Below are positions 37,008 to 44,351 of a DNA stretch of 64,000 nt, piece by piece. Within the stretch, counting starts at the first letter, position 1, and every line of letters begins with the position of its first letter. Origin of the DNA: Gammaproteobacteria bacterium (GTDB lineage: Bacteria > Pseudomonadota > Gammaproteobacteria > Legionellales > Legionellaceae). Location of the stretch: the NCBI GenBank assembly GCA_030147635.1, contig JASBUZ010000036.1, positions 1 to 64,000 of the forward strand, given 5' to 3'. A model generated the notes under the pieces. That model saw nothing but the letters and a program-made list of their open reading frames with translations, did no database searches and was not told the DNA's origin. The position numbers and the translations under genes are program-made.

Positions 37008-37960
37008 TGCGAATGTCTAACTGGGCGCCTTCGGCCTCGATTGAAACTCTGAAATTACGTGCTGAAATGATGGCACGTATTCGTGTGTTTTTTACCGAGC
37101 GCGGTTACCTTGAAGTCGAAACCCCGGTGATGGCAGCCTTTAGTGTGACGGACGTCTATCTTGAACCCATTCAGGTGCAATGCCTCGGTAAAGACTATTT
37201 TTTGCAAACCTCTCCTGAATATCATATGAAGCGTTTGCTCGCGGCAGGCAGTGGACCTATTTTTCAGCTGTCACGTGCTTTTCGAGATGATGAAGCAGGC
37301 AGGTGGCATAACCCTGAATTCACCATGCTAGAGTGGTATCGCCCGGGCTTTACTCATCATGACATGCTTGAAGAAATTGATGCTTTCCTACAACTTATTT
37401 TGCAAACCAAGCCACTGGTTATCAAAACTTACCAAGATTTATTTGAAAGCCTGTGTGGTTTTAATCCATTTGACGTGACGCTTGAGCGCTTAAAAGCAAT
37501 CCTGCAAGTGCTTGAGCTAGGTAACGTGTTAGATGCAGATGAAACGGACATCGATCAATATTTATTTTTATTGATGACGCATGTGATTGAGCCTAAGCTT
37601 GCTCAGTATGATGCACCAGTGGCTTTAATTGATTTTCCTGAGTCACAAGCAGCGCTTGCACGTGTTCGTGAGGGGGTGGCTGAGCGTTTTGAGATTTACT
37701 ACCAAGGTATTGAGCTCGCCAATGGCTTTCATGAGCTGACAGATGCGGTACAGCAAGCAGCGCGCTTTGAGGCCGACAATAAAAAGCGCGAAGCTTTAGG
37801 ACTTAAAGTACGCGCAATAGACACACGATTTTTAGCAGCGATGAGCCACGGACTGCCCCAGTCTACGGGTGTTGCATTAGGGGTTGATCGTTTATTTGCA
37901 TTGGTTTTTGGAAAGCAAAGCATTCAAGAATGCTTTGCTTTTGATGTGTCTCGCGCTTGA
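37007..37960 (+). CDS. epmA: Elongation factor P--lysine ligase EpmA (GenX/PoxA)
   Basis: A truncated class II lysyl-tRNA synthetase homologue (317 residues) lacking the anticodon-binding domain; it attaches beta-lysine to EF-P. Class II motif 2 is seen as FRDDEAGRWHNPEFTMLEWYRPG and motif 3 as GVALGVDRLFALVFG. Its partner epmB and efp are not in the window. The start at 37007 overlaps the sufT stop; a second ATG two codons later (37013) is possible. It ends 7 bp before a converging gene. Confidence 0.95.
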   Translation: MRMSNWAPSASIETLKLRAEMMARIRVFFTERGYLEVETPVMAAFSVTDVYLEPIQVQCLGKDYFLQTSPEYHMKRLLAAGSGPIFQLSRAFRDDEAGRWHNPEFTMLEWYRPGFTHHDMLEEIDAFLQLILQTKPLVIKTYQDLFESLCGFNPFDVTLERLKAILQVLELGNVLDADETDIDQYLFLLMTHVIEPKLAQYDAPVALIDFPESQAALARVREGVAERFEIYYQGIELANGFHELTDAVQQAARFEADNKKREALGLKVRAIDTRFLAAMSHGLPQSTGVALGVDRLFALVFGKQSIQECFAFDVSRA

Positions 37961-37967
37961 AATTTGC

Positions 37968-38408
37968 TTAGAGGCTAGGCGAGAAGTAAGTTTGGTTAAA
38001 CTCGTCGAGCAAAGCATTTAAGCAAACTTTAGCAAGCCCAATGATAGCCATGGCACCGAGAGCACCGATTGCAACACCGAGGCCAATGCAAGGCATCAGG
38101 GTTTGGGCTGATAGGCCAAACATAGCGCCACCGAGTGTCACGCCACCAATAAACGATGCAGCGGCTAACACAGAAAAGCCCGCTTTAAGCGTCGGCTTAT
38201 TGGTGAGGGCTGCTAAACTGCTGAAAAATACCGTGGGCAAAAAGGCAATTTGAAGACCTGCAGCAGCGGCACTAATGACTGCTGGTGCACCACCTGCGGC
38301 TGTGGCAAGGCTTGGTGCAAACATGGTTCCGAAACAAGTACCAACGAATACGGAAGGGATGGCGACACTGGTTTCTACTCCGGTTACTATCGCTTTTTTG
38401 ATATTCAT
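37968..38408 (-). CDS. Small multi-pass membrane protein (hypothetical)
   Basis: A very hydrophobic 146-residue product rich in Ala and Gly. It has probably four membrane segments: about 10-30 (SVAIPSVFVGTCFGTMFA), 38-60 (AVISAAAAGLQIAFLP), 72-98 and 102-128. Short polar ends complete it. The start at 38408 has GAGGAG about 7 bases upstream; an upstream in-frame start at 38444 would add 12 residues. No family is recognised. Glycine-zipper-like content suggests helix packing within the membrane. Confidence 0.65.
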   Translation of the reverse strand: MNIKKAIVTGVETSVAIPSVFVGTCFGTMFAPSLATAAGGAPAVISAAAAGLQIAFLPTVFFSSLAALTNKPTLKAGFSVLAAASFIGGVTLGGAMFGLSAQTLMPCIGLGVAIGALGAMAIIGLAKVCLNALLDEFNQTYFSPSL

Positions 38409-38478
38409 AGCGGGCTCCTCGAAAGTTCGGCCCAACGATATCACTTAGTGTTCAATGTATCAACATGGTGATACAACA

Positions 38479-39174
38479 TTACGTTGGAAGATTGTACCTG
38501 ATGTTGGCCCATAAAATGTTGTTTGCTTGCGCAAAGGGTGGGTCTCGAAATAGATATTGATTCATATAACCAATGGCGAAGGCGTATTGCTCTGAAAACC
38601 GTTGTACGATAGCAATATATATACGATTTTGATCCCATGCAGTGGTATCAACCCATGGCACAGAATTTAAGTTATATAATATTTCATCGCTCAGTTCATA
38701 GGACATATTTTGGGTGAGCGGAAAGTTAAAGATGAGGCGCTCTCGAATCCTGAAAGCCCACTGAGGGAAATCGAGTGATTTCCTTTGTTCTGCCCGAAAC
38801 CGAGAGTTAATCTGGATGTTTTGCTGAGTGCTATGATTCCAAATTAATTGCTCCCAAATACGATACTCCTCGGAGCTTGCTTCGATGGCATCCTGTGCGA
38901 TGGTGGTGATGGTTTGTCCAAACCAGAGTTGTAACTCAGGCATAATTTCATGCCCGAGCGCAAAGTTTCCTAGAAACTGGTTAAAGATACTGTTTCTTCG
39001 ATTAAACTCAGGGGTTCTTGGTTCAACAAAACGAAATTGCGGTTCGACAAAGTATAAAAGTGTGCCATAGTTTCCATTGAGCGTGACAGGAATCCAAAAT
39101 TTATTGGTACTCACGAGAGACCAAGCGGTGGGAGACGCCAAAAATAGAAGAAGAATCATCAAGTACTGGCGCAT
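38479..39174 (-). CDS. DUF2490-type outer-membrane protein
   Basis: The 231-residue product has a signal peptide MRQYLMILLLFLASPTAWS. It is followed by alternating aromatic/polar strands typical of an outer-membrane beta-barrel (FWIPVTLNG, LQLWFGQTI, NSRFRAEQR, FRIRERLIF). It ends in a strand after NNILWANIRYNL. The strand pattern and the ELQLWFG..RFRAEQR order agree with DUF2490 barrels, whose role is unknown. I start at 39174, where AGGA lies 8 bases upstream and a signal peptide results; a longer frame from 39270 overlaps the neighbouring gene. Confidence 0.75.
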   Translation of the reverse strand: MRQYLMILLLFLASPTAWSLVSTNKFWIPVTLNGNYGTLLYFVEPQFRFVEPRTPEFNRRNSIFNQFLGNFALGHEIMPELQLWFGQTITTIAQDAIEASSEEYRIWEQLIWNHSTQQNIQINSRFRAEQRKSLDFPQWAFRIRERLIFNFPLTQNMSYELSDEILYNLNSVPWVDTTAWDQNRIYIAIVQRFSEQYAFAIGYMNQYLFRDPPFAQANNILWANIRYNLPT

Positions 39175-39175
39175 G

Positions 39176-41683
39176 TTAAATCCTACATAAGCTATGAAAG
39201 CGACAGGTTTGGCAGGTACTACTTTTTTTTGGCATAGGCGGGTTGTATCCTCGGTAAAATTCATCAGCAAGTGCCGTTAGGCGCTTGTGCCAGTACTGTT
39301 GGTATTCAAGCCAAGTTTCTGCTTCTTTGAGTGTTTTTACTCCTTGGGTGCCGTGGTCTTCTTTGGCAAAGCCACGACAAGCAACTTGGCCTTTTTTGAG
39401 TTCAATAAATAGTAAACCTTTAATGCTTGTGTCTAGTAATGCATAGAGTAATAGTTGCGGCGCCTCAGGTCGCTCCTCATCGAATGGCAAAGGTGAAGGA
39501 ATGCGGCTTTTGTAATCAATCAGCCATTTCTCACCTGAGGCTAAAGCATCTAGCCTATCCAAGCGCACCTGGAACTCGAGCTCTCCTAAGTGTAACTGAA
39601 ACTGCTTTTCAAGGGCATCAATTTTGAAGGGCGCACGTGCTTTGTCCCAACTCAGTGCGGCATGAACCAGGCGCTTTAGGCGCTTTGACTCAACCGTTTG
39701 CATGAGCTTTGGGAATGAGTGCGGTTTATTGCCTTTTAATGGTGATAATGCTTTCTGGATGGCTTTTTCGATTTTAGTGTCTAGTGCTTCAGTGGTGGTG
39801 GCAAGCAATGCTTTTTGGGAACCAAGTAGGCGCCATAGCTCTTCAAGAATTTGATGGATGATTTGTCCTCGAAGGCTTGCATCGAGCCCATCGGTTGAGT
39901 CTGGTATTTCAGTGGCATAGAGACGGTGTGCTGCAAATGCTCGAAAGGGGCAAAGTGCTTGGTCTGCAAGTCTTGCGCTGCCACCAGTTTTGGAGTCAAA
40001 ATCCGTCAAAGGGAGCTGGTAAGATTCCTCTGAGTGCAGCAATGCGGTTTTATGGGCCTTCGCTGTTGTGGCATGTGTGTACTCTGGTAAGTCTGCAATG
40101 AGCGGGCTTGGCAGAGCAGGTATATCGTTTAACAGTGCAGGATAGCTGAATACTAAAGTTTGGCACGCATTTTTGAATCGTTCGATACGCTTTTCAGCAA
40201 GCATGTGCTCACGCTTCATATGAGCGTGCGGCATATTCGCTTCACGTTGCAGTGATACGGGAATAAAGGCGTTCAAATGAGATTTGCTAGGCAGGTTTTG
40301 ATGAGTTGCGCTACACATCCAAATGGCATCAAAAGCAGAGCCTGATGCTTCAAGGAGTCCTAAAATACTCACTGGCGTATCTGCTTTCTCAGGCTGAAAA
40401 ATACAGCGTTTTGCTAAGTCTTGGAAGGCTTCCAATGCGACTTTGACGGTCATGCTCGGATGTATGACAGACAAGGTGATGAACTCATCAAATAACCCGG
40501 TGAATCGCTCAAAACATTGGTATTGTACGGAGTTCAAGCTTTGCTCTCCTGGAAAGCCGAGTTCGTTTAAACGGTTAATAAATAGCTTTGCCCAGACTCT
40601 GGGACCCGCTTCTTTAGGGTAGGGCGTTAGGTTCGTTAATGCCTCAACCAGTAGAGGGGTTTTTTGAGCTAAAGCATATTTTAGATTTTTAAGCGGAATC
40701 ACGCGCTCTTGTAACAGAGGGGTAGTTTGCAATGCATTTGCTCGCTGATAAAACTCTTCTTGTGCGCCTTTTAGGTAAGGGGAGTTCAGTAAAAGTTTTG
40801 CCTCATGATGACCAATCTCAAATAAGCCAAGCTTTAGCCACTGTAGGGCATGGGCAATCAATGGATAGTCTGCCAGTGGTTTTCCGAGAGAAAAGCTAAA
40901 AAGTTTATCCTCTAAGTGACGCTTTAAATAGCGATTTAATTGCGGAGCCTCTTGATTGAGGTTTGGTACAATAATCCCGATGCGTTTGGTCTTGTTTTGA
41001 AGAGCTGCTTTTATAAAGCTGACAAGCCGTGCGTATTCGTCATTCTTGTCATGCGCGATACATTGGTAGCTTTGGGCTTCAGTCCCTTCAAGTTCTATGT
41101 GTTCTTGTGTGATGCCAAGCTTTGTGAAATGTGCTTGTAGTTCAAGTTGTCTTGGCGTGTAGTCATCGAAGCAGACCCACAAAATGCGTTCAGTTTTCGG
41201 GGTCTTTAGATGTGTTGTTAGATAGCGTCCAAGCTCTGACTCGGTGATGGCGTGTAGTTTTTTAAGAGCATCTGAAAGCTTTAGACGTAAGCGCTCAAAC
41301 TGCATGGTTTGAGGCGTGAGTTGGAACTCTGGGTTTGGAAAAGTAATGTTCCAGTTCTCACACACAACAAATGCTTGATGAATGGCATTTAATAGATTTT
41401 GATGGGTGTCTAAACTCTCTTCTGGTGCGAGTAGCTTGCGCCAAAGTGCTTGCAGATGTGCATCTGTTAAAAGCCTTGGGTGTTTTTCATTCGGTGTTTC
41501 TTGAGTGAGCGCTTTGAAACTTTCTCTTAAAAAGCTTGGATAGGCAAAACAGGCAGGCTTTGCGTGGGTTTTTTGTTGTTTAGCCTGTAAAAACTGGCGA
41601 AACAGTTGCTCGCTCAAGCGATTATTTGGGGTAATGACTGTGGCCCCTTGGACGAGGGCTTGTATAATGTGGTTTGAAAACAT
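39176..41683 (-). CDS. PD-(D/E)XK nuclease/helicase-like DNA repair protein (AddB-like)
   Basis: Of 835 residues, an inactive-helicase-like N-terminal part (VITPNNRLSEQLFRQFL) leads to a C-terminal RecB-type nuclease domain. The nuclease motif WLIDYKS contains the D-x-K pair. Four cysteines, C578 (ALCPFRAFA) and C824/C827/C833 (CQTCRFHSLC), bracket the nuclease domain as in AddB/RecB-family proteins with a 4Fe-4S staple. No Walker A is evident. Standalone proteins of this kind occur in gammaproteobacteria next to UvrD-like helicases; none is visible here. The gene ends 2 bp from the DUF2490 start. Confidence 0.88.
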   Translation of the reverse strand: MFSNHIIQALVQGATVITPNNRLSEQLFRQFLQAKQQKTHAKPACFAYPSFLRESFKALTQETPNEKHPRLLTDAHLQALWRKLLAPEESLDTHQNLLNAIHQAFVVCENWNITFPNPEFQLTPQTMQFERLRLKLSDALKKLHAITESELGRYLTTHLKTPKTERILWVCFDDYTPRQLELQAHFTKLGITQEHIELEGTEAQSYQCIAHDKNDEYARLVSFIKAALQNKTKRIGIIVPNLNQEAPQLNRYLKRHLEDKLFSFSLGKPLADYPLIAHALQWLKLGLFEIGHHEAKLLLNSPYLKGAQEEFYQRANALQTTPLLQERVIPLKNLKYALAQKTPLLVEALTNLTPYPKEAGPRVWAKLFINRLNELGFPGEQSLNSVQYQCFERFTGLFDEFITLSVIHPSMTVKVALEAFQDLAKRCIFQPEKADTPVSILGLLEASGSAFDAIWMCSATHQNLPSKSHLNAFIPVSLQREANMPHAHMKREHMLAEKRIERFKNACQTLVFSYPALLNDIPALPSPLIADLPEYTHATTAKAHKTALLHSEESYQLPLTDFDSKTGGSARLADQALCPFRAFAAHRLYATEIPDSTDGLDASLRGQIIHQILEELWRLLGSQKALLATTTEALDTKIEKAIQKALSPLKGNKPHSFPKLMQTVESKRLKRLVHAALSWDKARAPFKIDALEKQFQLHLGELEFQVRLDRLDALASGEKWLIDYKSRIPSPLPFDEERPEAPQLLLYALLDTSIKGLLFIELKKGQVACRGFAKEDHGTQGVKTLKEAETWLEYQQYWHKRLTALADEFYRGYNPPMPKKSSTCQTCRFHSLCRI

Positions 41684-41699
41684 CGGGCAATCGTTTTAC

Positions 41700-41740
41700 T
41701 TTTAAGGGCATTGTAAGGCATACAAGAAGAGGTCACAAAT
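41700..41740 (+). repeat. Direct repeat A (copy of the nnrE leader)
   Basis: TTTTAAGGGCATTG, then TAAGGCATACA, then a diverged AGAGGT.. CAAAT. The same blocks recur at 42893-42934 just before nnrE, with one extra T between the first two blocks. Similarity continues weakly into an AATGAAC that matches the nnrE start region. The two copies bracket the ParD-like/RelE-like toxin-antitoxin segment. Confidence 0.7.
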
Positions 41741-41756
41741 TATAGCAGCAATGAAC

Positions 41757-41794
41757 TTGAGGTAATCTTTTGTTATGATATACTACAAATGTAG
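41757..41794 (+). promoter_or_regulatory. Promoter and palindromic operator of the first toxin-antitoxin pair
   Basis: TTGAGG (41757-41762) and TATACT (41779-41784) are 16 bp apart. The palindrome CTACA-AA-TGTAG (41783-41794) overlaps the end of the -10, where an autorepressing antitoxin would be expected to bind. AAGGTG at 41808-41813 serves as ribosome-binding site. Confidence 0.5.
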
Positions 41795-41817
41795 CATTAA
41801 AGTACTTAAGGTGAATT

Positions 41818-42039
41818 ATGGGTGTTCCTATTAGAATAGATGATGAAATTTATAATGATGCAAAAAAAGTTGCAAAGGCTGAGTGTCGTTCAGTTCCTGG
41901 CCAAATTGAGTTTTGGGCAAAAGTAGGGCGTTGCGCTTTAGATAATCCAGACTTACCCATTGAATTTGTTAAAGACTTGTTGGTTTCAAAAAATACGGAT
42001 AAATCGCTGGCCGAACCTTTTGATTTTGATAAGGATTAG
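41818..42039 (+). CDS. ParD-like antitoxin
   Basis: A 73-residue protein with a ribbon-helix-helix-like start (GVPIRIDDEIYNDAKKVAKAECRSVPGQIEFWAKVG) and an acidic, flexible C-terminus (FDFDKD) suited to wrapping a toxin. It resembles the ParD-like antitoxins that pair with RelE/ParE-type toxins. The stop codon overlaps a possible GTG start of the toxin gene. Expected to repress its own promoter. Confidence 0.78.
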   Translation: MGVPIRIDDEIYNDAKKVAKAECRSVPGQIEFWAKVGRCALDNPDLPIEFVKDLLVSKNTDKSLAEPFDFDKD

Positions 42040-42041
42040 TG

Positions 42042-42317
42042 ATGCCTAATGTTCTCATTAGCCAAATGCCAGCGTTTAAAAAATCATACAAGAAACTTCA
42101 TAAAGCACATAAGGATATTGTTAAGGATGCAATAAAGCTGATTGTTTCTGATCCTGAAGTTGGAGAACAAAAGAAGGGAGATTTAGCCGGTGTTTATGTA
42201 TATAAGTTTAAAATAAACAGGCAGGAAGTGTTACTGGCATATGAGTGGGACCCTGGAAAAAGAGTTTTAGTTGCCCTTGGTATGCATGAAAATTTTTATA
42301 GAGATTTAAAACGGTAA
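42042..42317 (+). CDS. RelE/ParE-superfamily toxin
   Basis: A basic 91-residue protein of the RelE/ParE fold: MPAFKKSYKKLHKAHKDIVKDAIKLI (two helices), KKGDLAGVYVYKFKINRQEVLLAYEWD (beta sheet) and a terminal helix. It could be an mRNA interferase or gyrase poison; active-site residues cannot settle which. The start is ATG 42042, two bases after the antitoxin stop, with AAGGAT upstream; a GTG at 42039 is an alternative. Confidence 0.8.
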   Translation: MPNVLISQMPAFKKSYKKLHKAHKDIVKDAIKLIVSDPEVGEQKKGDLAGVYVYKFKINRQEVLLAYEWDPGKRVLVALGMHENFYRDLKR

Positions 42318-42325
42318 GTTTAGCA

Positions 42326-42484
42326 ATGAGCAATACTAGACAAGTACTGCAGAAAATCAGGGATCAACAAAAAACAGCTTCTCTTTACACATTTTATATA
42401 TGAGCTCTGGAAAAGATTAATGCCACATACCCGCTTTTACATTGTCCAATAAAATGGAAAAAGAAATCGGTACATGGCATTTAG
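42326..42484 (+). pseudogene. Possible interrupted small gene
   Basis: An ATG at 42326 opens 25 codons (MSNTRQVLQKIRDQQK...), ended by TGA at 42401-42403. The same frame then stays open for 26 more codons (ALEKINATYPLLHC...) to TAG at 42482-42484. It lies between the toxin gene and a converging orphan, inside the repeat-bracketed segment. It could be a small gene broken by a nonsense mutation, or chance. No family recognised. Confidence 0.2.
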
Positions 42485-42487
42485 TTA

Positions 42488-42862
42488 CTATTTGAGTGTG
42501 GGTGCGTCATCAACCAAACTTTCTGTTCCCGAATAGTCAACTTGCTTACCTAAGGCATGTTTTTGAATCTGGGTCCAAAAAAACGTGGCAGGCCAAAAAC
42601 TGTTTTTTTCAGAAAGAATATCTTTAACGTTGTATCCAAATCGCTCGTGTGATCCATCCACTTTTTCCTCGAAATACTCCAGTGTTTTCGTTGAGTCAAG
42701 ACTTGTGGTGTATTTTGCGGCATAATGGATAGGGGCATCTAAATAGAAGCCAGTCAGAGCGCCGCCATGGCCATCGCCAACATGATTGATGTCATCGGTT
42801 AATTGAAACCCAATTTTCAGTAGTTTTTGTTGGGACGCGTTGGATAAGTTGCTAATAATCAT
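42488..42862 (-). CDS. Hypothetical protein (124 aa)
   Basis: Not recognised. The product is soluble and mixed in composition, opening ISNLSNASQQKLLKIGFQLTDD and containing a Gly/His-rich segment GDGHGGALTGFYLD. No signal peptide, membrane segment or repeat is visible. AGGTAA precedes the ATG. It lies within the segment bracketed by the duplicated nnrE leader and is divergent from nnrE, which suggests it arrived with the toxin-antitoxin genes. Confidence 0.5.
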   Translation of the reverse strand: MIISNLSNASQQKLLKIGFQLTDDINHVGDGHGGALTGFYLDAPIHYAAKYTTSLDSTKTLEYFEEKVDGSHERFGYNVKDILSEKNSFWPATFFWTQIQKHALGKQVDYSGTESLVDDAPTLK

Positions 42863-42892
42863 AATTGTTACCTATCATACTTACGGTGGTAT

Positions 42893-42934
42893 TTTTAAGG
42901 GCATTGTTAAGGCATACAGTGAGAGGTTGCAAAT
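42893..42934 (+). repeat. Direct repeat B (leader of nnrE)
   Basis: Second copy of the blocks TTTTAAGGGCATTG and TAAGGCATACA found at 41700-41740. This copy contains the ribosome-binding site (GAGAGG) and leads into the ATG of nnrE at 42933, so it is probably the original. Confidence 0.7.
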
Positions 42935-43610
42935 GCAGAATGAACCACTGATTTTAAGTCGAGAAGAAGCTCGTGCATTAGATACTCTCGCAATTGAGCA
43001 ATACGGTATTCCAGGGATTGTGCTTATGGAAAACGCCGGACGCGGTATTTTTGAGTGCCTTCTTTGTTATAAGCCCAAGGGAAAAGTGGTGATTTGTTGT
43101 GGTAAGGGCAATAATGGTGGCGATGGTTTTGTGCTTGCTCGTCACTTAAGTAATGCAGCCCTCCCGGTCGAGATTTTATTATTTGCTGACCCAAGTGAGT
43201 TACGGGGTGATGCAAGAACCAATTATGATATCGTTATGAATATGGAGCTTGCAGTGACACCTGTAGCTGGTGAGGATGTCCAAGCAATAGTCTCTCAATT
43301 TGCTGATGCCGAATGGATTGTTGATGCTTTATTTGGGACGGGGCTTCAGGGCTCTGTACAAAAACCATTTGATGCCGTGATTCAATCTATTAATGATGCA
43401 GGCAAAAAAGTATTAGCTATTGATATTCCATCAGGCCTAGGCTGTGATACCGGCGAGGTCTTAGGGATTTCGGTTAAAGCAGATGTCACGGTTTCTATGG
43501 TCGGGCTGAAGCTTGGGTTTCAAACTACTGAGGCAAAGCCTTATCTCGGCGATGTGCATGTGGTTGATATTGGAATTTCGGGGGATCGGGTGTTGAGCAG
43601 CTCATCCTGA
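42933..43610 (+). CDS. nnrE: NAD(P)H-hydrate epimerase (YjeF N-terminal domain)
   Basis: The enzyme epimerises damaged R-NAD(P)HX so that the dehydratase can repair it. The 225-residue product has SREEARALDTLAIEQYGIPG, GKGNNGGDGFVLARHL, DALFGTGLQG and IPSGLGCDTGEV. Only the epimerase domain is present; the ADP/ATP-dependent dehydratase, often fused, is absent from the window. I start at ATG 42933 with GAGAGG upstream; the open frame extends back to 42840, but that part runs against the neighbouring gene and is not conserved. Confidence 0.9.
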   Translation: MQNEPLILSREEARALDTLAIEQYGIPGIVLMENAGRGIFECLLCYKPKGKVVICCGKGNNGGDGFVLARHLSNAALPVEILLFADPSELRGDARTNYDIVMNMELAVTPVAGEDVQAIVSQFADAEWIVDALFGTGLQGSVQKPFDAVIQSINDAGKKVLAIDIPSGLGCDTGEVLGISVKADVTVSMVGLKLGFQTTEAKPYLGDVHVVDIGISGDRVLSSSS

Positions 43611-43628
43611 TTGTCATTGTATATCTAT

Positions 43629-43670
43629 TTGTCATTAAAACGTACGTACTATATAATAATACGTACGTAC
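43629..43670 (+). promoter_or_regulatory. Promoter with double ACGTACGTAC operator, second toxin-antitoxin pair
   Basis: TTGTCA (43629-43634), a 17-bp spacer and TATAAT (43652-43657) form a near-consensus sigma70 promoter. The sequence ACGTACGTAC occurs at 43640-43649 and again at 43661-43670, exactly 21 bp (two helical turns) apart, flanking the -10. Each copy contains the palindrome GTACGTAC. This fits cooperative binding by an antitoxin-toxin repressor. Confidence 0.75.
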
Positions 43671-43683
43671 AAAGGGGGTTATG

Positions 43684-43908
43684 ATGACCATGACAGCGTC
43701 TAAGCTCAGGCAAGATATATATCGTATTTTAGATTCGATTATTGCAACAGGAGAGCCAGTGGAAATCGAGCGCAATGGAGTATTGCTCCGCATTGTTCCG
43801 GATAAACATGAGTTTAAAAAGCTTAATAAACTTAAAAAAAGGCGTCTTACTGACGAAGACTCAGATAATTTTACTCATATTGATTGGACCTCTGAATGGA
43901 AGCCATAA
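43684..43908 (+). CDS. Phd/YefM-like antitoxin
   Basis: A 74-residue antitoxin: N-terminal DNA-binding part TASKLRQDIYRILDSIIATGEPVEIERNG, then VLLRIVPD and an acidic/aromatic tail (DEDSDNFTHIDWTSEW) for toxin binding. The ribosome-binding site AGGGGG at 43673-43678 favours ATG 43684; ATGs at 43681 and 43690 are in frame. It directly abuts the PIN toxin gene. Confidence 0.82.
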   Translation: MTMTASKLRQDIYRILDSIIATGEPVEIERNGVLLRIVPDKHEFKKLNKLKKRRLTDEDSDNFTHIDWTSEWKP

Positions 43909-44286
43909 ATGATACATTTTTTAGACACTAATGTGGTGATTTGGTTGTATCAGGCGGAGCTTGATAAGTTTTCTGAGCGCACTAAACATGTTTTAGAAGA
44001 TTCTGACTTATTAATCTCACCCATGGTAAAGTTAGAGTTACAACATCTCTACGAAATTGGACGTAGTAAAAAAACAGCAGAGAATGTATGTAAGGTACTT
44101 TATAAAGAAATAGGGCTTCAGCTGCATAACGTACCTCTGACAATTTTGATTGAGAAGGCATTAGAGGAGCATTGGACTAGAGACCCATTCGACCGCCTAA
44201 TTGTGAGTCATGCTCGCCTTGAATCTGCACCACTTATAACTAAGGATAAGATAATTCTAGAGCATTACTCAAAAGCGGTATGGTAG
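43909..44286 (+). CDS. PIN-domain toxin (VapC-like)
   Basis: A 125-residue PIN ribonuclease. The expected acidic metal-binding residues are D6 (FLDTN), E43 (KLELQ), D92/D95 (RDPFDRLIVSHA) and D113 (ITKD). Such toxins cleave tRNA or rRNA. It starts at the base after the antitoxin stop codon, so translation is coupled. The PFDR..VSHA form with a Phd-like partner is common for this PIN subgroup. Confidence 0.88.
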   Translation: MIHFLDTNVVIWLYQAELDKFSERTKHVLEDSDLLISPMVKLELQHLYEIGRSKKTAENVCKVLYKEIGLQLHNVPLTILIEKALEEHWTRDPFDRLIVSHARLESAPLITKDKIILEHYSKAVW

Positions 44287-44351
44287 AAAGCAATTGCAGT
44301 CTCTGTGCTTTTATTTTATCGTGGATGTAAGACAAGCTAGTCGTCCTTTTC

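Noticed and set aside
42840..42932. 31-codon upstream extension of nnrE
   Set aside because: Not conserved in the family, overlaps the neighbouring opposite-strand gene, and the ATG at 42933 has a better ribosome-binding site.
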